Source of the DNA: Victivallis vadensis
GTDB lineage: Bacteria; Verrucomicrobiota; Lentisphaeria; Victivallales; Victivallaceae
Reading direction: 5' to 3'
Assembly: GCF_003096415.1 (NCBI RefSeq)
Contig: NZ_QEKH01000005.1
Location: 120,128 to 184,127, forward strand
Length of the DNA stretch: 64,000 nucleotides
The notes under the pieces were generated by a model. That model saw nothing but the letters and a program-made list of their open reading frames with translations, was not told the origin of the DNA and searched no databases. This document shows, one piece after another, positions 17,084 through 26,353 of the stretch (position 1 is its first letter; each line of letters begins with the position of its first letter). Both the position numbers and the translations under genes were made by a program.

Positions 17084-19435
17084 ATGAGGTTCATCCAACC
17101 ACAACTGTTTTATCTGGTGCTGCCGGTCCTGCTGGCGGTAATCGTATTGGCGGTCTACGCATCGCATTGCAGAAAACAGAAAGTCCGGGCTCTGCTCGGC
17201 AACGGCGATACCGACCCGGCGGCGGTTAAACTGTCCCCGCCGCGACGGCGGTTCCGGATCTTCCTGCTGCTGCTGACCATGCTTTTCCTGATCGCGGCGG
17301 CGGCGCGTCCTTTCTGGAGCTCGCAACTGGTGCCGTTCGAACCGCGCGGCCGCGACCTGATGGTGATTTTCGACGTGTCGAAAAGCATGCTGGCGACCGA
17401 CATCGCGCCGTCCCGGCTCGAACATGCGAAATTCCTGCTCCGCCAGCTGGTGGAATCCGCGCCCAACGACCGTTTCGGACTGGTCGCTTTCGCGGGCAAG
17501 GCGTATCTTGCCTGTCCGCTGACTTCGGATTCGCTGGCTTTCACGCAGTATATCGACGAACTCAACACCGACACCGTTCCATTGGGCGGCACCAATCTCG
17601 AAGCCGCGCTGCGGGTCGCGGAACAGGCGTTCAAGGCGGCGGCCGGCGGAAACCGGGGCATTTTGCTGTTCACCGACGGGGATGAGCTCGCCGGCAACAG
17701 CGCGGCGCTGGTGGACGAGCTGCGCAAGCGGCAGATTCCGCTTTTCATCGTCGGGCTCGGCGATCCGGAAGTGGGGGCGCCCGTTCCGGAAGCGGACGGG
17801 ACGCTCAAGCGCGACGCTTCCGGTCAGCTGATCACCTCGAAACTGGCCGAAACCAGCCTGAAGAAGCTGGCCGGGGAGACCGGCGGCATCTATGTGCGCA
17901 GCACCGTCACCGACACCGGGCTGGCCGTGATTGAAAATCGGATCAAACGCCTCGACACCGCGGAACAGCAGGGCGCGCAGCGTACGCTGCCGATCGAAAA
18001 GTTTCCGCTGGCGCTGATCGCGGCGGCAATCTGTCTGGTGCTCTACTTTCTGCTTTCGGAGCGCCCGCTTGAATACCGCTTTTCACGGCCGAAATCGGCG
18101 GCGCTGCTGTTGCTTCCGGCGATGCTTTTCCTGCTCGCCGGAGCCGCCGCGCCGGAAAAGCCGGAGACGGCTCCGGCCCAGCAGCCGAAAGAGATTCCGG
18201 TCGAACCAGAACCCCCGTCCGATCCGGCCGAGCTTTATAATCTCGCCCGCGAACGGCAGATCGCCGGTGATGAGAAGGCGGCCAATCTGTATGAGACCGT
18301 GATCCGCGACGCGGCGGACCGGCCGGACCTTCAGACCCGTTCGCTCTACAACCTCGGCACCGGCGAACATCGCAACGCCCGGACCATCGCACAACAGGCC
18401 GTCGCCAAAGTGAAGGCCCAGCAGCTTGATCCGGCGCTGGAAGAGCTGAAAAAAGCGGAAGGCCGCCTCAAGAGCGCCGAAGAGCTTTACGTCCGCAGTC
18501 TGGAGATTCCGCAGTTGCAGAACGCGGTGCCGGAAGCTTCCAACAACCTCCAGCAGCTCGCAGACGACCGCAAAAAGATCGAAGAGCTGAAGAAAAAGAT
18601 CGAAGAACTGAAAAAACTGCAGCAGCAGGCCCAACAGCAGACGCAGCAGGCCCAGCAGCAGAATCAAAAAGACCAGCAAAAGCAGGATCAGAAAGATCAG
18701 CAAAAGCAGGATCAGCAGCAGGGTCAGCAGGGTCAGGATCAGAAAGATCAGCAAAAGCAGGATCAGCAGCAGGGTCAGCAAGGTCAGGATCAGAAAGATC
18801 AGCAAAAGCAGGATCAGCAGCAGGGTCAGGATCAGAAAGATCAGCAAAAGCAGGATCAGCAGCAGGGTCAGCAAGGTCAGGATCAGAAGGACCAGCAAAA
18901 ACAGGATCAGCAGCAAGGTCAGGATCAAAAAGACCAGCAAAAGCAGGATCAGCAGCAGAAATCCGGAGAAAATGCTTTGGATCAGGCGCGCAAAAGCGCC
19001 GAAGAGCTGAAAAACAAGGCCGATGAGTTGCAGCAGCAGAACCTGAGCAAACAGGCCGAACAGGCCAGACAGGAGCTGGACAAGGCTAAGGAATCGCGCG
19101 AACAGCAGAAGTTCGACGAGGCGCAGAAACACCTTGAAGAGGCGATGAAAGCGCTCGGCGGTTCTCAAGGTCAGGACCAAAAGGATCAGCAGGGCAAGGA
19201 TCAAAAAGATCAGCAGCAAGGCAAGGATCAAAAAGATCAGCAGCAGCAAGGCAAGGAAGGCCAACAGGATCAGAAAGAACAACAGGGCGAGGAAGCCAAA
19301 CCGGAAGACGGCAAGATGGATGAGAAAACCGCCGAACAGCTGCTTCAGATGATGGCGGATGAAGAAAAAGGTCTGCGCGACGCGATCAAACAGCATCAGC
19401 GCAGCCGTCAACCCCGCGTGGAGAAGGACTGGTAA
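17084..19435 (+). CDS. BatB/BatC-type fusion: membrane VWA protein with TPR and Gln-rich repeats
   Basis: 783 residues. Two N-terminal membrane helices (about 8-26 and 58-75) precede a von Willebrand A domain with the metal site DVSKSM (D-x-S-x-S), an aerotolerance-operon BatA/BatB hallmark. Further helices lie near 306-325 and 338-352. A TPR-like part (AELYNLARERQIAGDEKAAN) follows. From about 510 the chain becomes coiled coil and then a Gln/Asp/Lys repeat tract (units such as QDQKDQQKQDQQQG), with a second tract near the C-terminus. Bat proteins are linked with stress tolerance and envelope integrity in Bacteroides, Leptospira and Francisella. Here BatB and BatC, usually separate, are one chain. 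It is 2 bp from the BatD-like gene. Confidence 0.85.
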   Translation: MRFIQPQLFYLVLPVLLAVIVLAVYASHCRKQKVRALLGNGDTDPAAVKLSPPRRRFRIFLLLLTMLFLIAAAARPFWSSQLVPFEPRGRDLMVIFDVSKSMLATDIAPSRLEHAKFLLRQLVESAPNDRFGLVAFAGKAYLACPLTSDSLAFTQYIDELNTDTVPLGGTNLEAALRVAEQAFKAAAGGNRGILLFTDGDELAGNSAALVDELRKRQIPLFIVGLGDPEVGAPVPEADGTLKRDASGQLITSKLAETSLKKLAGETGGIYVRSTVTDTGLAVIENRIKRLDTAEQQGAQRTLPIEKFPLALIAAAICLVLYFLLSERPLEYRFSRPKSAALLLLPAMLFLLAGAAAPEKPETAPAQQPKEIPVEPEPPSDPAELYNLARERQIAGDEKAANLYETVIRDAADRPDLQTRSLYNLGTGEHRNARTIAQQAVAKVKAQQLDPALEELKKAEGRLKSAEELYVRSLEIPQLQNAVPEASNNLQQLADDRKKIEELKKKIEELKKLQQQAQQQTQQAQQQNQKDQQKQDQKDQQKQDQQQGQQGQDQKDQQKQDQQQGQQGQDQKDQQKQDQQQGQDQKDQQKQDQQQGQQGQDQKDQQKQDQQQGQDQKDQQKQDQQQKSGENALDQARKSAEELKNKADELQQQNLSKQAEQARQELDKAKESREQQKFDEAQKHLEEAMKALGGSQGQDQKDQQGKDQKDQQQGKDQKDQQQQGKEGQQDQKEQQGEEAKPEDGKMDEKTAEQLLQMMADEEKGLRDAIKQHQRSRQPRVEKDW
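18650..18957 (+). repeat. In-gene tandem repeat coding Gln/Asp/Lys units
   Basis: About six units of 42 or 51 bp (14 or 17 residues; the longer ones carry an extra QQG). They are nearly identical at DNA level (CAGAAAGATCAGCAAAAGCA). Whole-codon unit lengths keep the frame, so the copy number can vary without breaking the gene. Confidence 0.9.
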
Positions 19436-19437
19436 TC

Positions 19438-21969
19438 ATGAATCGGTTCAAACTGTTTTTGATATCGGTGGCGGCAGGCGCCGCACTGCTGGCGAATGCC
19501 GCCGGTCTTGAGGTGAATGTTTCGGTAACGCCGAAGAGCGTGGCGGCGGGCGAACTGGTTCACTACACGCTGACCACCAACCTGCCCGGGCTCCGCAATC
19601 TGGCGTTTCCACGCCTCGAAAACGGCCGCTGGCTCACCAACTCCATCAGCCAGAGCACCCGGATCGTGAACGGAGTCGGCAGCTACAGCTATACGATCCC
19701 GATTCAGCCCCAGCGGGAAGGCACGCTGACGATCCCGGCCTTCGAGGTGCAGATCGGCAATCAGACCGCGCAGACCCAACCGGTCGAAATTAAGGTGCTT
19801 TCCCCGGGCGAACAGCCTGCCCTGCCCGAAAGTTCCGGCGAAAGCCTGTCGATGAAGGAGGCGCTGTTCGGCCGCATCCTGCTGCCGGAGAAGCGCGACT
19901 TCTATTATGTGGGGGAAGAAATTCCGCTGACCCTCGAACTCTTCGCGATTCCGCAACTGCGGATGGAGTTGATGGAGTATCCGGAACTTTCCGGGCTTGG
20001 CAATGCAGTATTTCACGACTACTCCGACGAAAACCAGCAGAACCGGAAATTCGCCCGCATCCGTACCACCCGGACGACGCTGCAGGACCGTCCCTATCAC
20101 GAGGCGATTTTCTCCACCGCGTTCCGCGCCACCGCCCCCGGCAAACTGAAGCCGGAAGCGACCGTCACCGTCGGCATCCAGCCGCCTTCGGAGCAGCGGC
20201 AACGCCGCCGTCCCCAGTCGATTTTCGATGACGACTTCTTCGATTTCTTCGGCGGCGGTCCCCGCAAAACCCCGTATAAAGTGGTCTTCGCCTCCCCCGG
20301 AGAAATCGCGGTCCGGGCGTTGCCGCCCGCTCCGGCCGGCGTCCTGAACCTCGGCTTGCTCGGGCGCTGGGAGCTGGAGTGCCGGTTCGACCAGGCTTCG
20401 GGCATGGTCGGCGAACCGCTTACCCTCAACCTTACCCTCAGCGGCGACGGTTCGCCGGAAACGCTCGCGGTGCCGAAGCTGACGCTGCCGGGCTTCCGGG
20501 TCTATCCCGGCGAGGTCAAAAAGCAGTCGGCGGGGATCACAAACCACATCACAATCCGGTATGCGCTGATCCCGCTGGAGCCGGGTGTCCGCAAACAGCA
20601 GCTGAAGTTCGCGACCTTCGATCCGGCGACCGGCGAATATGCGGTACGCGAGTTCAATCTGGAAATTCCGGTCGCCAAGAGCGACCGCCCGGCCACCGCC
20701 GCCGTCAGCAGCGGAGCCGCGCTGCCGCCGGAACCGGACGCCGTCGCGGAGCCGGAGGTTCCCGCCCCCGCCCCGGTCCGCGAGGAGATTTTCTATCAGA
20801 AGCCGGGACCGGGAGTTGCCGTACAGCTTCCGCTGATCCGCAATCAGCTGTGGTTCATCCTGTTGTGCGTGATCGGCGGCCCGGTGACCGGGCTTTTGCT
20901 GGAGCTGCGCCACCGCCGCCGGATGCGCGCCGCCAACGATCCGGAATACCTGCGCCGCCGCGAGCTTCGCGACCGGCTGCCGCAGCTGCTCCGCCGGCTC
21001 CGCTCCGTGAACGGCTCCGAGCTGGAGCGCGTGTTGCGCGAGGAGGCGGTTCCGTTTCTGGCGGAAGCCCTGAAACTGCCCCACGGCGCCACCGCCGGAG
21101 AGGTAGCGGAGCATCTCGACGATCCGGAGCTCAGGCAGCTTTTCCGGAACACCGAATTCGCCAGCTTCCGCCCCGATGCGGCGGCGGCCTCCTTCCCGCC
21201 CGGAACCGTCGAAAAGCTCTGCAAGCTCCTGAAGCGGGTCGGCGTGTTCGCGCTGCTCGGAGCCTTTTTCCTGCTTCAAGGCGCGGAAGCGGACTTCAAC
21301 GCCGCGTTCGACAAGGGTGAGTTCAAGCAGGCAGTCGAGGACTACCGCAAACAGTTGAATCCGCAGGCCCCCTCCCCGGCACTGCTCTACAACATCGGTT
21401 CAAGCTACTACCGGATGAACGACCTGCCGCGGGCGCTCTACTGTTTCGAGCAGGCCCACCTGCTTGCGCCGCGCGATTCGGAGACGCTCGAAAACCTCAA
21501 TCTGGTCAACCGCAAGCTGGCGCTTCCCGAAATCGGCCGGACCAATTCGCCCGGCGCGCTGCTGCTGTGGTGCCGCGACCGGCTGCGCCCGGATCAGTAC
21601 TGGGCGATTGCCGCGGCGGTTTTCGCGCTGATGTGCATCGGCCTCGGACTTCGCCACTCGTTCCGGCCCTCCACCGTGCTCACTTATGAAGCCGGCGCGG
21701 CGCTTGTGCTCGTACTGGCAATCACGGCGGCGGTTTCGCAGGCGAACGGCCCGTACAATCCCGACCGGGGCATCGTGAACGGCAATTCGCTGGAGTTGCG
21801 CACCCTGCCCGCCGCCGCTTCCGGGCGGATCGAGGCGACGGTGCCGGGCGGCAGCGCCGCGACCGTGGTCGAACGGCGGGGCGACTGGCTCCGGGTCAAA
21901 GTCAACGGCAGGGACGGCTGGGCGCCGGCCGGCCGCATCAATATCATATTCCCCGGCGGCGTATTCTAA
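19438..21969 (+). CDS. BatD/BatE-type fusion with C-terminal SH3-like domain
   Basis: 843 residues with a signal peptide (LISVAAGAALLANAAG). The N-terminal two thirds are BatD-like: extracytoplasmic beta domains from about 25-440 (VSVTPKSVAAGELVHYTLT, FYYVGEEIPLTLELF) and a membrane helix near 475-490 (WFILLCVIGGPVTGLLLEL). A second hydrophobic segment near 600-620 is followed by a TPR pair (ALLYNIGSSYYRMNDLPRAL) as in BatE. Two more helices follow, then a bacterial SH3-like end (ELRTLPAAASGRIEATVPGG). It probably works with the VWA protein upstream in the envelope. No MoxR ATPase or DUF58 protein, the usual partners, is visible next to it. Confidence 0.82.
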   Translation: MNRFKLFLISVAAGAALLANAAGLEVNVSVTPKSVAAGELVHYTLTTNLPGLRNLAFPRLENGRWLTNSISQSTRIVNGVGSYSYTIPIQPQREGTLTIPAFEVQIGNQTAQTQPVEIKVLSPGEQPALPESSGESLSMKEALFGRILLPEKRDFYYVGEEIPLTLELFAIPQLRMELMEYPELSGLGNAVFHDYSDENQQNRKFARIRTTRTTLQDRPYHEAIFSTAFRATAPGKLKPEATVTVGIQPPSEQRQRRRPQSIFDDDFFDFFGGGPRKTPYKVVFASPGEIAVRALPPAPAGVLNLGLLGRWELECRFDQASGMVGEPLTLNLTLSGDGSPETLAVPKLTLPGFRVYPGEVKKQSAGITNHITIRYALIPLEPGVRKQQLKFATFDPATGEYAVREFNLEIPVAKSDRPATAAVSSGAALPPEPDAVAEPEVPAPAPVREEIFYQKPGPGVAVQLPLIRNQLWFILLCVIGGPVTGLLLELRHRRRMRAANDPEYLRRRELRDRLPQLLRRLRSVNGSELERVLREEAVPFLAEALKLPHGATAGEVAEHLDDPELRQLFRNTEFASFRPDAAAASFPPGTVEKLCKLLKRVGVFALLGAFFLLQGAEADFNAAFDKGEFKQAVEDYRKQLNPQAPSPALLYNIGSSYYRMNDLPRALYCFEQAHLLAPRDSETLENLNLVNRKLALPEIGRTNSPGALLLWCRDRLRPDQYWAIAAAVFALMCIGLGLRHSFRPSTVLTYEAGAALVLVLAITAAVSQANGPYNPDRGIVNGNSLELRTLPAAASGRIEATVPGGSAATVVERRGDWLRVKVNGRDGWAPAGRINIIFPGGVF

Positions 21970-21996
21970 CTGCCGGAGACAACCAAGGGGAAAATT

Positions 21997-23181
21997 ATGT
22001 CGAATTCCATCGGTACCGCGCTGACTCCTTCCGCCTGCAAAGTCCTGTTCTGCGGGGCGGGCGAGCTTGGAAAAGAGGTGGTGATCGCAATGCAGCGCTT
22101 CGGCGTCGAGGTGATCGCGGTGGACCGTTATCCGAATGCGCCCGGCATGCAGGTCGCGCATCGCTCCCATGTGATCAACATGCTAGACGGCAGTGAGTTG
22201 CGTCGTGTGATCGAACAGGAAAGGCCCGACTGGATCGTGCCGGAGGTCGAAGCGATCGCCACCGATACCCTCGTCGAACTCGAACAGGAGGGCTACCGGG
22301 TGGTTCCGACCGCCCGCGCCGCCCGCCTCACGATGAACCGCGAAGGCATCCGCCGCCTCGCCGCCGAGGAACTCGGCGTGCCGACCAGCCCCTACCGGTT
22401 CGCGGCGACCCGCGCGGAGTTCGACGAAGCCGTCGGAGCCGTCGGCATCCCCTGCGTGGTCAAGCCGATCATGAGCTCCTCCGGCCACGGCCAGAGCGTG
22501 ATCAGGTCGGAGGCGGATATCGACCGGGCCTGGAAGATCGCCCAGGAGGGCGGCCGGGCCGGAGCCGGCAAGGTGATCGTCGAGGGCTTTGTGAACTTCG
22601 ATTACGAGATCACCCTGCTGACCGTCCGCCACGTCGGCGGCACCACCTGCCTTGAACCGATCGGCCATCATCAGATCGACGGCGACTATCAGGAGTCCTG
22701 GCAGCCGCAGCCGATGAGCAAAGCCGCCATCGCCGAAGCGCAGCGGATTGCGAAGCTGGTCACCGGCGCCCTCGGCGGCTACGGCATTTTCGGAGTGGAA
22801 CTGTTCGTGTGCGGCGACCGGGTGATCTTCAGCGAAGTGAGTCCGCGCCCGCACGACACCGGCATGGTCACGATGATCTCGCAGGATTTGTCGGAATTTG
22901 ACCTGCACGCCCGGGCGATCCTCGGGCTGCCGATTCCGAATGTGGCGTTCCACGGCCCCTCCGCTTCCAAGGCGATCGTCGCCGACGGCAACTCCGCGCA
23001 GGTCAGTTTCGACGGCGTCGCCGAGGCGCTCGAAGAACCGGATACCCAGATCCGCCTTTTCGGCAAACCGGAACTCAAGGGGCACCGCCGTCTCGGCGTC
23101 TGCCTCGCCCGGGCCGAATCGGTCGAAGCGGCCGTCGAAAAGGTGATGCGCATGCGGAAAAAGGTGACGGTCAAACTGTGA
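21997..23181 (+). CDS. purT: Formate-dependent phosphoribosylglycinamide formyltransferase PurT
   Basis: 394 residues, the family length. It is an ATP-grasp enzyme: N-terminal pre-ATP-grasp domain with [10 protein letters not shown], the ATP-grasp core ([16 protein letters not shown], about residues 150-165), and the metal-binding end [22 protein letters not shown]. It makes formyl-GAR from GAR, formate and ATP in purine synthesis, useful in an anaerobe with free formate. GGGGAAAA precedes the ATG. It lies 27 bp after the Bat-type gene and its stop overlaps the start of the next gene. Confidence 0.95.
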   Translation: MSNSIGTALTPSACKVLFCGAGELGKEVVIAMQRFGVEVIAVDRYPNAPGMQVAHRSHVINMLDGSELRRVIEQERPDWIVPEVEAIATDTLVELEQEGYRVVPTARAARLTMNREGIRRLAAEELGVPTSPYRFAATRAEFDEAVGAVGIPCVVKPIMSSSGHGQSVIRSEADIDRAWKIAQEGGRAGAGKVIVEGFVNFDYEITLLTVRHVGGTTCLEPIGHHQIDGDYQESWQPQPMSKAAIAEAQRIAKLVTGALGGYGIFGVELFVCGDRVIFSEVSPRPHDTGMVTMISQDLSEFDLHARAILGLPIPNVAFHGPSASKAIVADGNSAQVSFDGVAEALEEPDTQIRLFGKPELKGHRRLGVCLARAESVEAAVEKVMRMRKKVTVKL

Positions 23182-24110
23182 TCCTCTGCGCGGCGGATTT
23201 TCCATTCAGCTGGTCACTCCGGCGGCGGCACTATTGGAACAGCTGCCGCCGGCGCTATTTCTATTACTACTATGCGGCCCGGGGCGGGCACGACACCGAT
23301 GTCGCCGATCCGGTCCGCCGCGAACTGCACGAGCTCAAAATGCGGTTCACGGTGCCGCGCTATGTGAATGCGCTGCTCGACTCCGCGATGCGCAGTCTGT
23401 TCTACCGCCGGTTCGAAGCGGAGGACGAGGAGGTTCCCGCGGAATCGCTCGCCGACTTCGCGATCCGGCAGATGCGGCGGGAGTTCGCGGCGATGCTCAA
23501 GGGGGAGTTCCGCCGCGACCACCGCAAACCGATGCTGGATGAACTTTTCACGCCCGGAGTCTCCGCCGGGGAGGTCGCTTCCGAGCTGGCCGACCGCATC
23601 TCATCCGGCGCCCGCCGTCTCGAATCCGGCATCTGGCGGGAGTGGAACAGCATTCCGTTCGTGCAGCGCCGCCGGATCGACGCGCCGCTGGAAGTCAAAC
23701 TCAACGAGCTCAGTTGCTACTGCATGCCCCTTTTCGCACTGAAAACCGGCCGGGAGCTCTGGATCGTCGAAAATTTCAACCGCGCCTCCGGGGAGGACGA
23801 GCTTGTAACGCTGCATAAATTCCATGCCCTGAACCAGCACCGCTGCCCGCCGGGCGCGGTGCGCAGCTTCTCCATCGACCGGAATACCGGCGAACTGGCC
23901 GAACTGGGCAAAAACCTGAATCTCAGCGCCGCAATCCGGTCCATCCGCTCCGATGCGGACGAAATGCAAGGAGCGGTCCGCCCGGACGGCACCTTGCACG
24001 AACGGGACTTTCCGCCCGCCTGCGGCCGCTGCGGTTCCTGCCGGTTCCGGACGTTCTGCCGCCGCGATCAAGAAACACCGGATATTGCGGCATCGGCAAA
24101 CTTTATTTGA
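23178..24110 (+). CDS. AddB/Cas4-like protein with Fe-S cysteines, nuclease site apparently lost
   Basis: 310 residues from GTG 23178, which overlaps the purT stop (GTGA). The N-terminus [23 protein letters not shown] resembles the opening helix of PD-(D/E)XK nucleases of the RecB/AddB/Cas4 group and holds one Cys (residue 23). The C-terminus has [13 protein letters not shown], including the C-x2-C-x5-C spacing of the AddB/Cas4 iron-sulfur site. The expected catalytic D...(D/E)xK strand is not clear: around [18 protein letters not shown] the usual acidic/Lys pair is missing. It may be a structural or DNA-binding relative rather than an active nuclease. The family assignment rests on motifs only. 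Confidence 0.6.
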   Translation: MILCAADFPFSWSLRRRHYWNSCRRRYFYYYYAARGGHDTDVADPVRRELHELKMRFTVPRYVNALLDSAMRSLFYRRFEAEDEEVPAESLADFAIRQMRREFAAMLKGEFRRDHRKPMLDELFTPGVSAGEVASELADRISSGARRLESGIWREWNSIPFVQRRRIDAPLEVKLNELSCYCMPLFALKTGRELWIVENFNRASGEDELVTLHKFHALNQHRCPPGAVRSFSIDRNTGELAELGKNLNLSAAIRSIRSDADEMQGAVRPDGTLHERDFPPACGRCGSCRFRTFCRRDQETPDIAASANFI

Positions 24111-24150
24111 TATTTCCCTCTCCCCCGACGGTTCCGGGGTGGGCAAACCA

Positions 24151-24179
24151 TTGAAAAAATGTTTTGCCGCGTATATATT
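24151..24179 (+). promoter_or_regulatory. Promoter of the greA gene
   Basis: TTGAAA at 24151-24156, 17-bp spacer, TATATT at 24174-24179, inside the 146-bp gap before ATG 24257. Confidence 0.65.
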
Positions 24180-24256
24180 ATGTGCAATACAATTATTTGC
24201 CCGCTGCGCGGTTCCGCCCCGGTATCCGCGCGCGGCTCAGCTTTTGGAGATATAGA

Positions 24257-26353
24257 ATGGATTCGGCCGTCTTTGAAGAATTGCTCGTTTCAGCCCTCGA
24301 AAAACCCTCGAAAAAAACTCTCGACGCCCTGCTCGCCCAGCTCGCCACCGCCGGGAATCCGATTCCGGCCCCGGTGATCGCACAGCTCGATGAACTCTGG
24401 GAAGCGTGGGGCAACGATGAACTCGACGACGCGCAGGGCGCGTTCTGCGTCGGGCTGGCCGCGCTGCCGATGGCCGACTCCCCCGTCTTCCGCAAGATGC
24501 TGATCGCCGGAGTCAAGGCGACGCTGCCGCCCTACCTGACCCGCACCCCGGTGATGAAGGCGCTCGGCGTCCGCGACGAAAACATGTCCCTCGCCGAAAT
24601 CAGCGCCCGGCTGCAGCGGCTGGTCGCGCTGAAAAACGGCGTGATCATCTTCCTGCCCGGCGCAAGCCGCTGGGGAACCGCCGGCACGGTGGACAACATC
24701 AACGCCTCACTGACCGTCAACACCTTCGGCGGCATCGGCGGCTCCGCGGCAATTCCGCTCGACGTGGTGCTCAAGGATGCGGTAATCCTCGGAACCGGCC
24801 CGGAACTGCTCCGGCTGGTCGACGCCAACCGCCTGATCAGCGCCCCGGAATTCCGCACCATCGTGCAGCGCAAAGCGCTGACTCCGGTGTCTGAAGCGCA
24901 GATGCAGGCGATGGCGCAGGCCGGCTGCGCCCGGAAATTCGATCCGGCCGGATTCGACCGCTATTGGAAATCCGCAACCGGCAGCCTTTCCAACGGCTCT
25001 TCCCGCCGCTCCTGCGACGGCCGCAGCTTAAAGGAGATGGATCTGCTGCTGACCGGCGAAGAAGCCGGCGCGGCCAGGTTCTCCGATGAAGAGGCCGCCC
25101 ATTTCCGCCGCTTCTTTGAAAACCTGAAAGCGGACACCGCCGCCCGCGAGGTCAAGCTCCTCGCGTCGATCGTCGCGCGGATCACCCCGCGCGCCACGCC
25201 TGAACAGCTCAAAGAGATGATGATTCCGCTGCTCAACAAGGCGCTTTTCTGGCCCGCCGCTCCCGGCAAGGTCGCGCTCGACCGCCTGAGCGTCTGGGGT
25301 GAGCTCGCCGCCAAAAATCTCGAAAATCTCGCCGCCGCCACCGCGGTCGTCTTTCCGGAAGAGTATCAGGCGGAGTGCGCGATGCGGATTCCGCTGAAGG
25401 CCCTGAACGCGGTCTGCGCTTCGATCAGCGAGGAGATGCTGTACGACTTCTACTGCGAACACAAGACCTGCAGCGCCGACTTCCTGCTCTGGATCTGGAA
25501 GAACCGCAAAAAACGCCCCAGCGAGGAGCTGCTGGAGCTGGTGAACGTCGAAAACGTTTCGCGCGCTCTCTCCTTTGACGATCTGCCCAAGGCGTGGGGC
25601 GCGGCCCTGCGCGAGCTGCGCGGGCTGCTGCTCGACAACGTCGACTTCCAGAAGCAGTTGATCAAAGCGGCCGACGGGGATGCGATGATGTTCGCGGCGG
25701 TGCTGCAGGGCGCGCTGTTCCTGAGCCCCGGCGAACGCCAGAGCCTGATGGTCAAGCTGGCCCGCATTTCGCCGGAGTTGCGCGACTACCTCGAAAACGG
25801 CGCGGGCCAGCGCATCCTCAAGGCCGGCATCGGCGTTACCGACACCGGCGCTCCGGTCGAACAGGAGCCGAACTACACCAGCGTCAAGTCGCACAAGCGC
25901 CTGATGGCGGAACTGGACGATATCATCAACGTACAGGTACCCGAAAACCGCGAAGCGTTGAAAGTGGCGCGGGCCCACGGCGACTTCCGGGAAAACTCGG
26001 AATTCGACGCCGCCAAGGAGCGCCGCAACTTCCTGAGCCGCCGCCGCGGCGAGCTTGAGCGCGAACTGACCCGCATCCAGCCGATTTCGCTGAAATCGGT
26101 CCGGGTCGAGGACAGTGCGGTGATCGGTTCCGAAATCGAACTGCAGGACGAAAACGGCGAAAAGGAGGTCTACCAGTTGCTCGGCGCGTGGGACGGCGAT
26201 CCGGAACGCCGGTTCCTCTCTTACCGCACCCGTCTCGGCAAAGCGGTCCTGAACCGGAAGGTCGGTTCGGAGTTCAGCGACGGCAGCCGCCAATACAAAC
26301 TGATCGCAGTCCGGCCGCTCTCCCCGGAAATCGTCGCGGAGCTGGACGCTTGA
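24257..26353 (+). CDS. greA: Transcription elongation factor GreA with long N-terminal extension
   Basis: 698 residues from ATG 24257 (GGAG seven bases upstream). An upstream in-frame ATG at 24164 lies before the -10 box and is rejected. The last ~160 residues are a GreA: coiled coil with the tip acid region VARAHGDFRENSEFDAAKER, then the FKBP-like C-terminal domain (VIGSEIELQDENGEKEVYQ). The tip normally carries two acidic residues that work in RNA polymerase's secondary channel; here D and E flank FR. About 540 residues of mostly helical sequence precede it. GreA is normally about 160 aa, but chlamydial GreA has about 715 aa with a similar extension. This supports membership in the PVC group. 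The TGA overlaps the TTG start of the next gene. Confidence 0.88.
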   Translation: MDSAVFEELLVSALEKPSKKTLDALLAQLATAGNPIPAPVIAQLDELWEAWGNDELDDAQGAFCVGLAALPMADSPVFRKMLIAGVKATLPPYLTRTPVMKALGVRDENMSLAEISARLQRLVALKNGVIIFLPGASRWGTAGTVDNINASLTVNTFGGIGGSAAIPLDVVLKDAVILGTGPELLRLVDANRLISAPEFRTIVQRKALTPVSEAQMQAMAQAGCARKFDPAGFDRYWKSATGSLSNGSSRRSCDGRSLKEMDLLLTGEEAGAARFSDEEAAHFRRFFENLKADTAAREVKLLASIVARITPRATPEQLKEMMIPLLNKALFWPAAPGKVALDRLSVWGELAAKNLENLAAATAVVFPEEYQAECAMRIPLKALNAVCASISEEMLYDFYCEHKTCSADFLLWIWKNRKKRPSEELLELVNVENVSRALSFDDLPKAWGAALRELRGLLLDNVDFQKQLIKAADGDAMMFAAVLQGALFLSPGERQSLMVKLARISPELRDYLENGAGQRILKAGIGVTDTGAPVEQEPNYTSVKSHKRLMAELDDIINVQVPENREALKVARAHGDFRENSEFDAAKERRNFLSRRRGELERELTRIQPISLKSVRVEDSAVIGSEIELQDENGEKEVYQLLGAWDGDPERRFLSYRTRLGKAVLNRKVGSEFSDGSRQYKLIAVRPLSPEIVAELDA

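Noticed and set aside
18083..19411. Minus-strand frame coding a Leu/Ile-rich protein
   Set aside because: Antisense of the CAG-rich Gln repeat tract; the apparent membrane protein is an artefact of reading CTG repeats.
24164..24256. Upstream start for greA giving 31 more residues
   Set aside because: It would begin before the -10 box of the predicted promoter and lacks a ribosome site.
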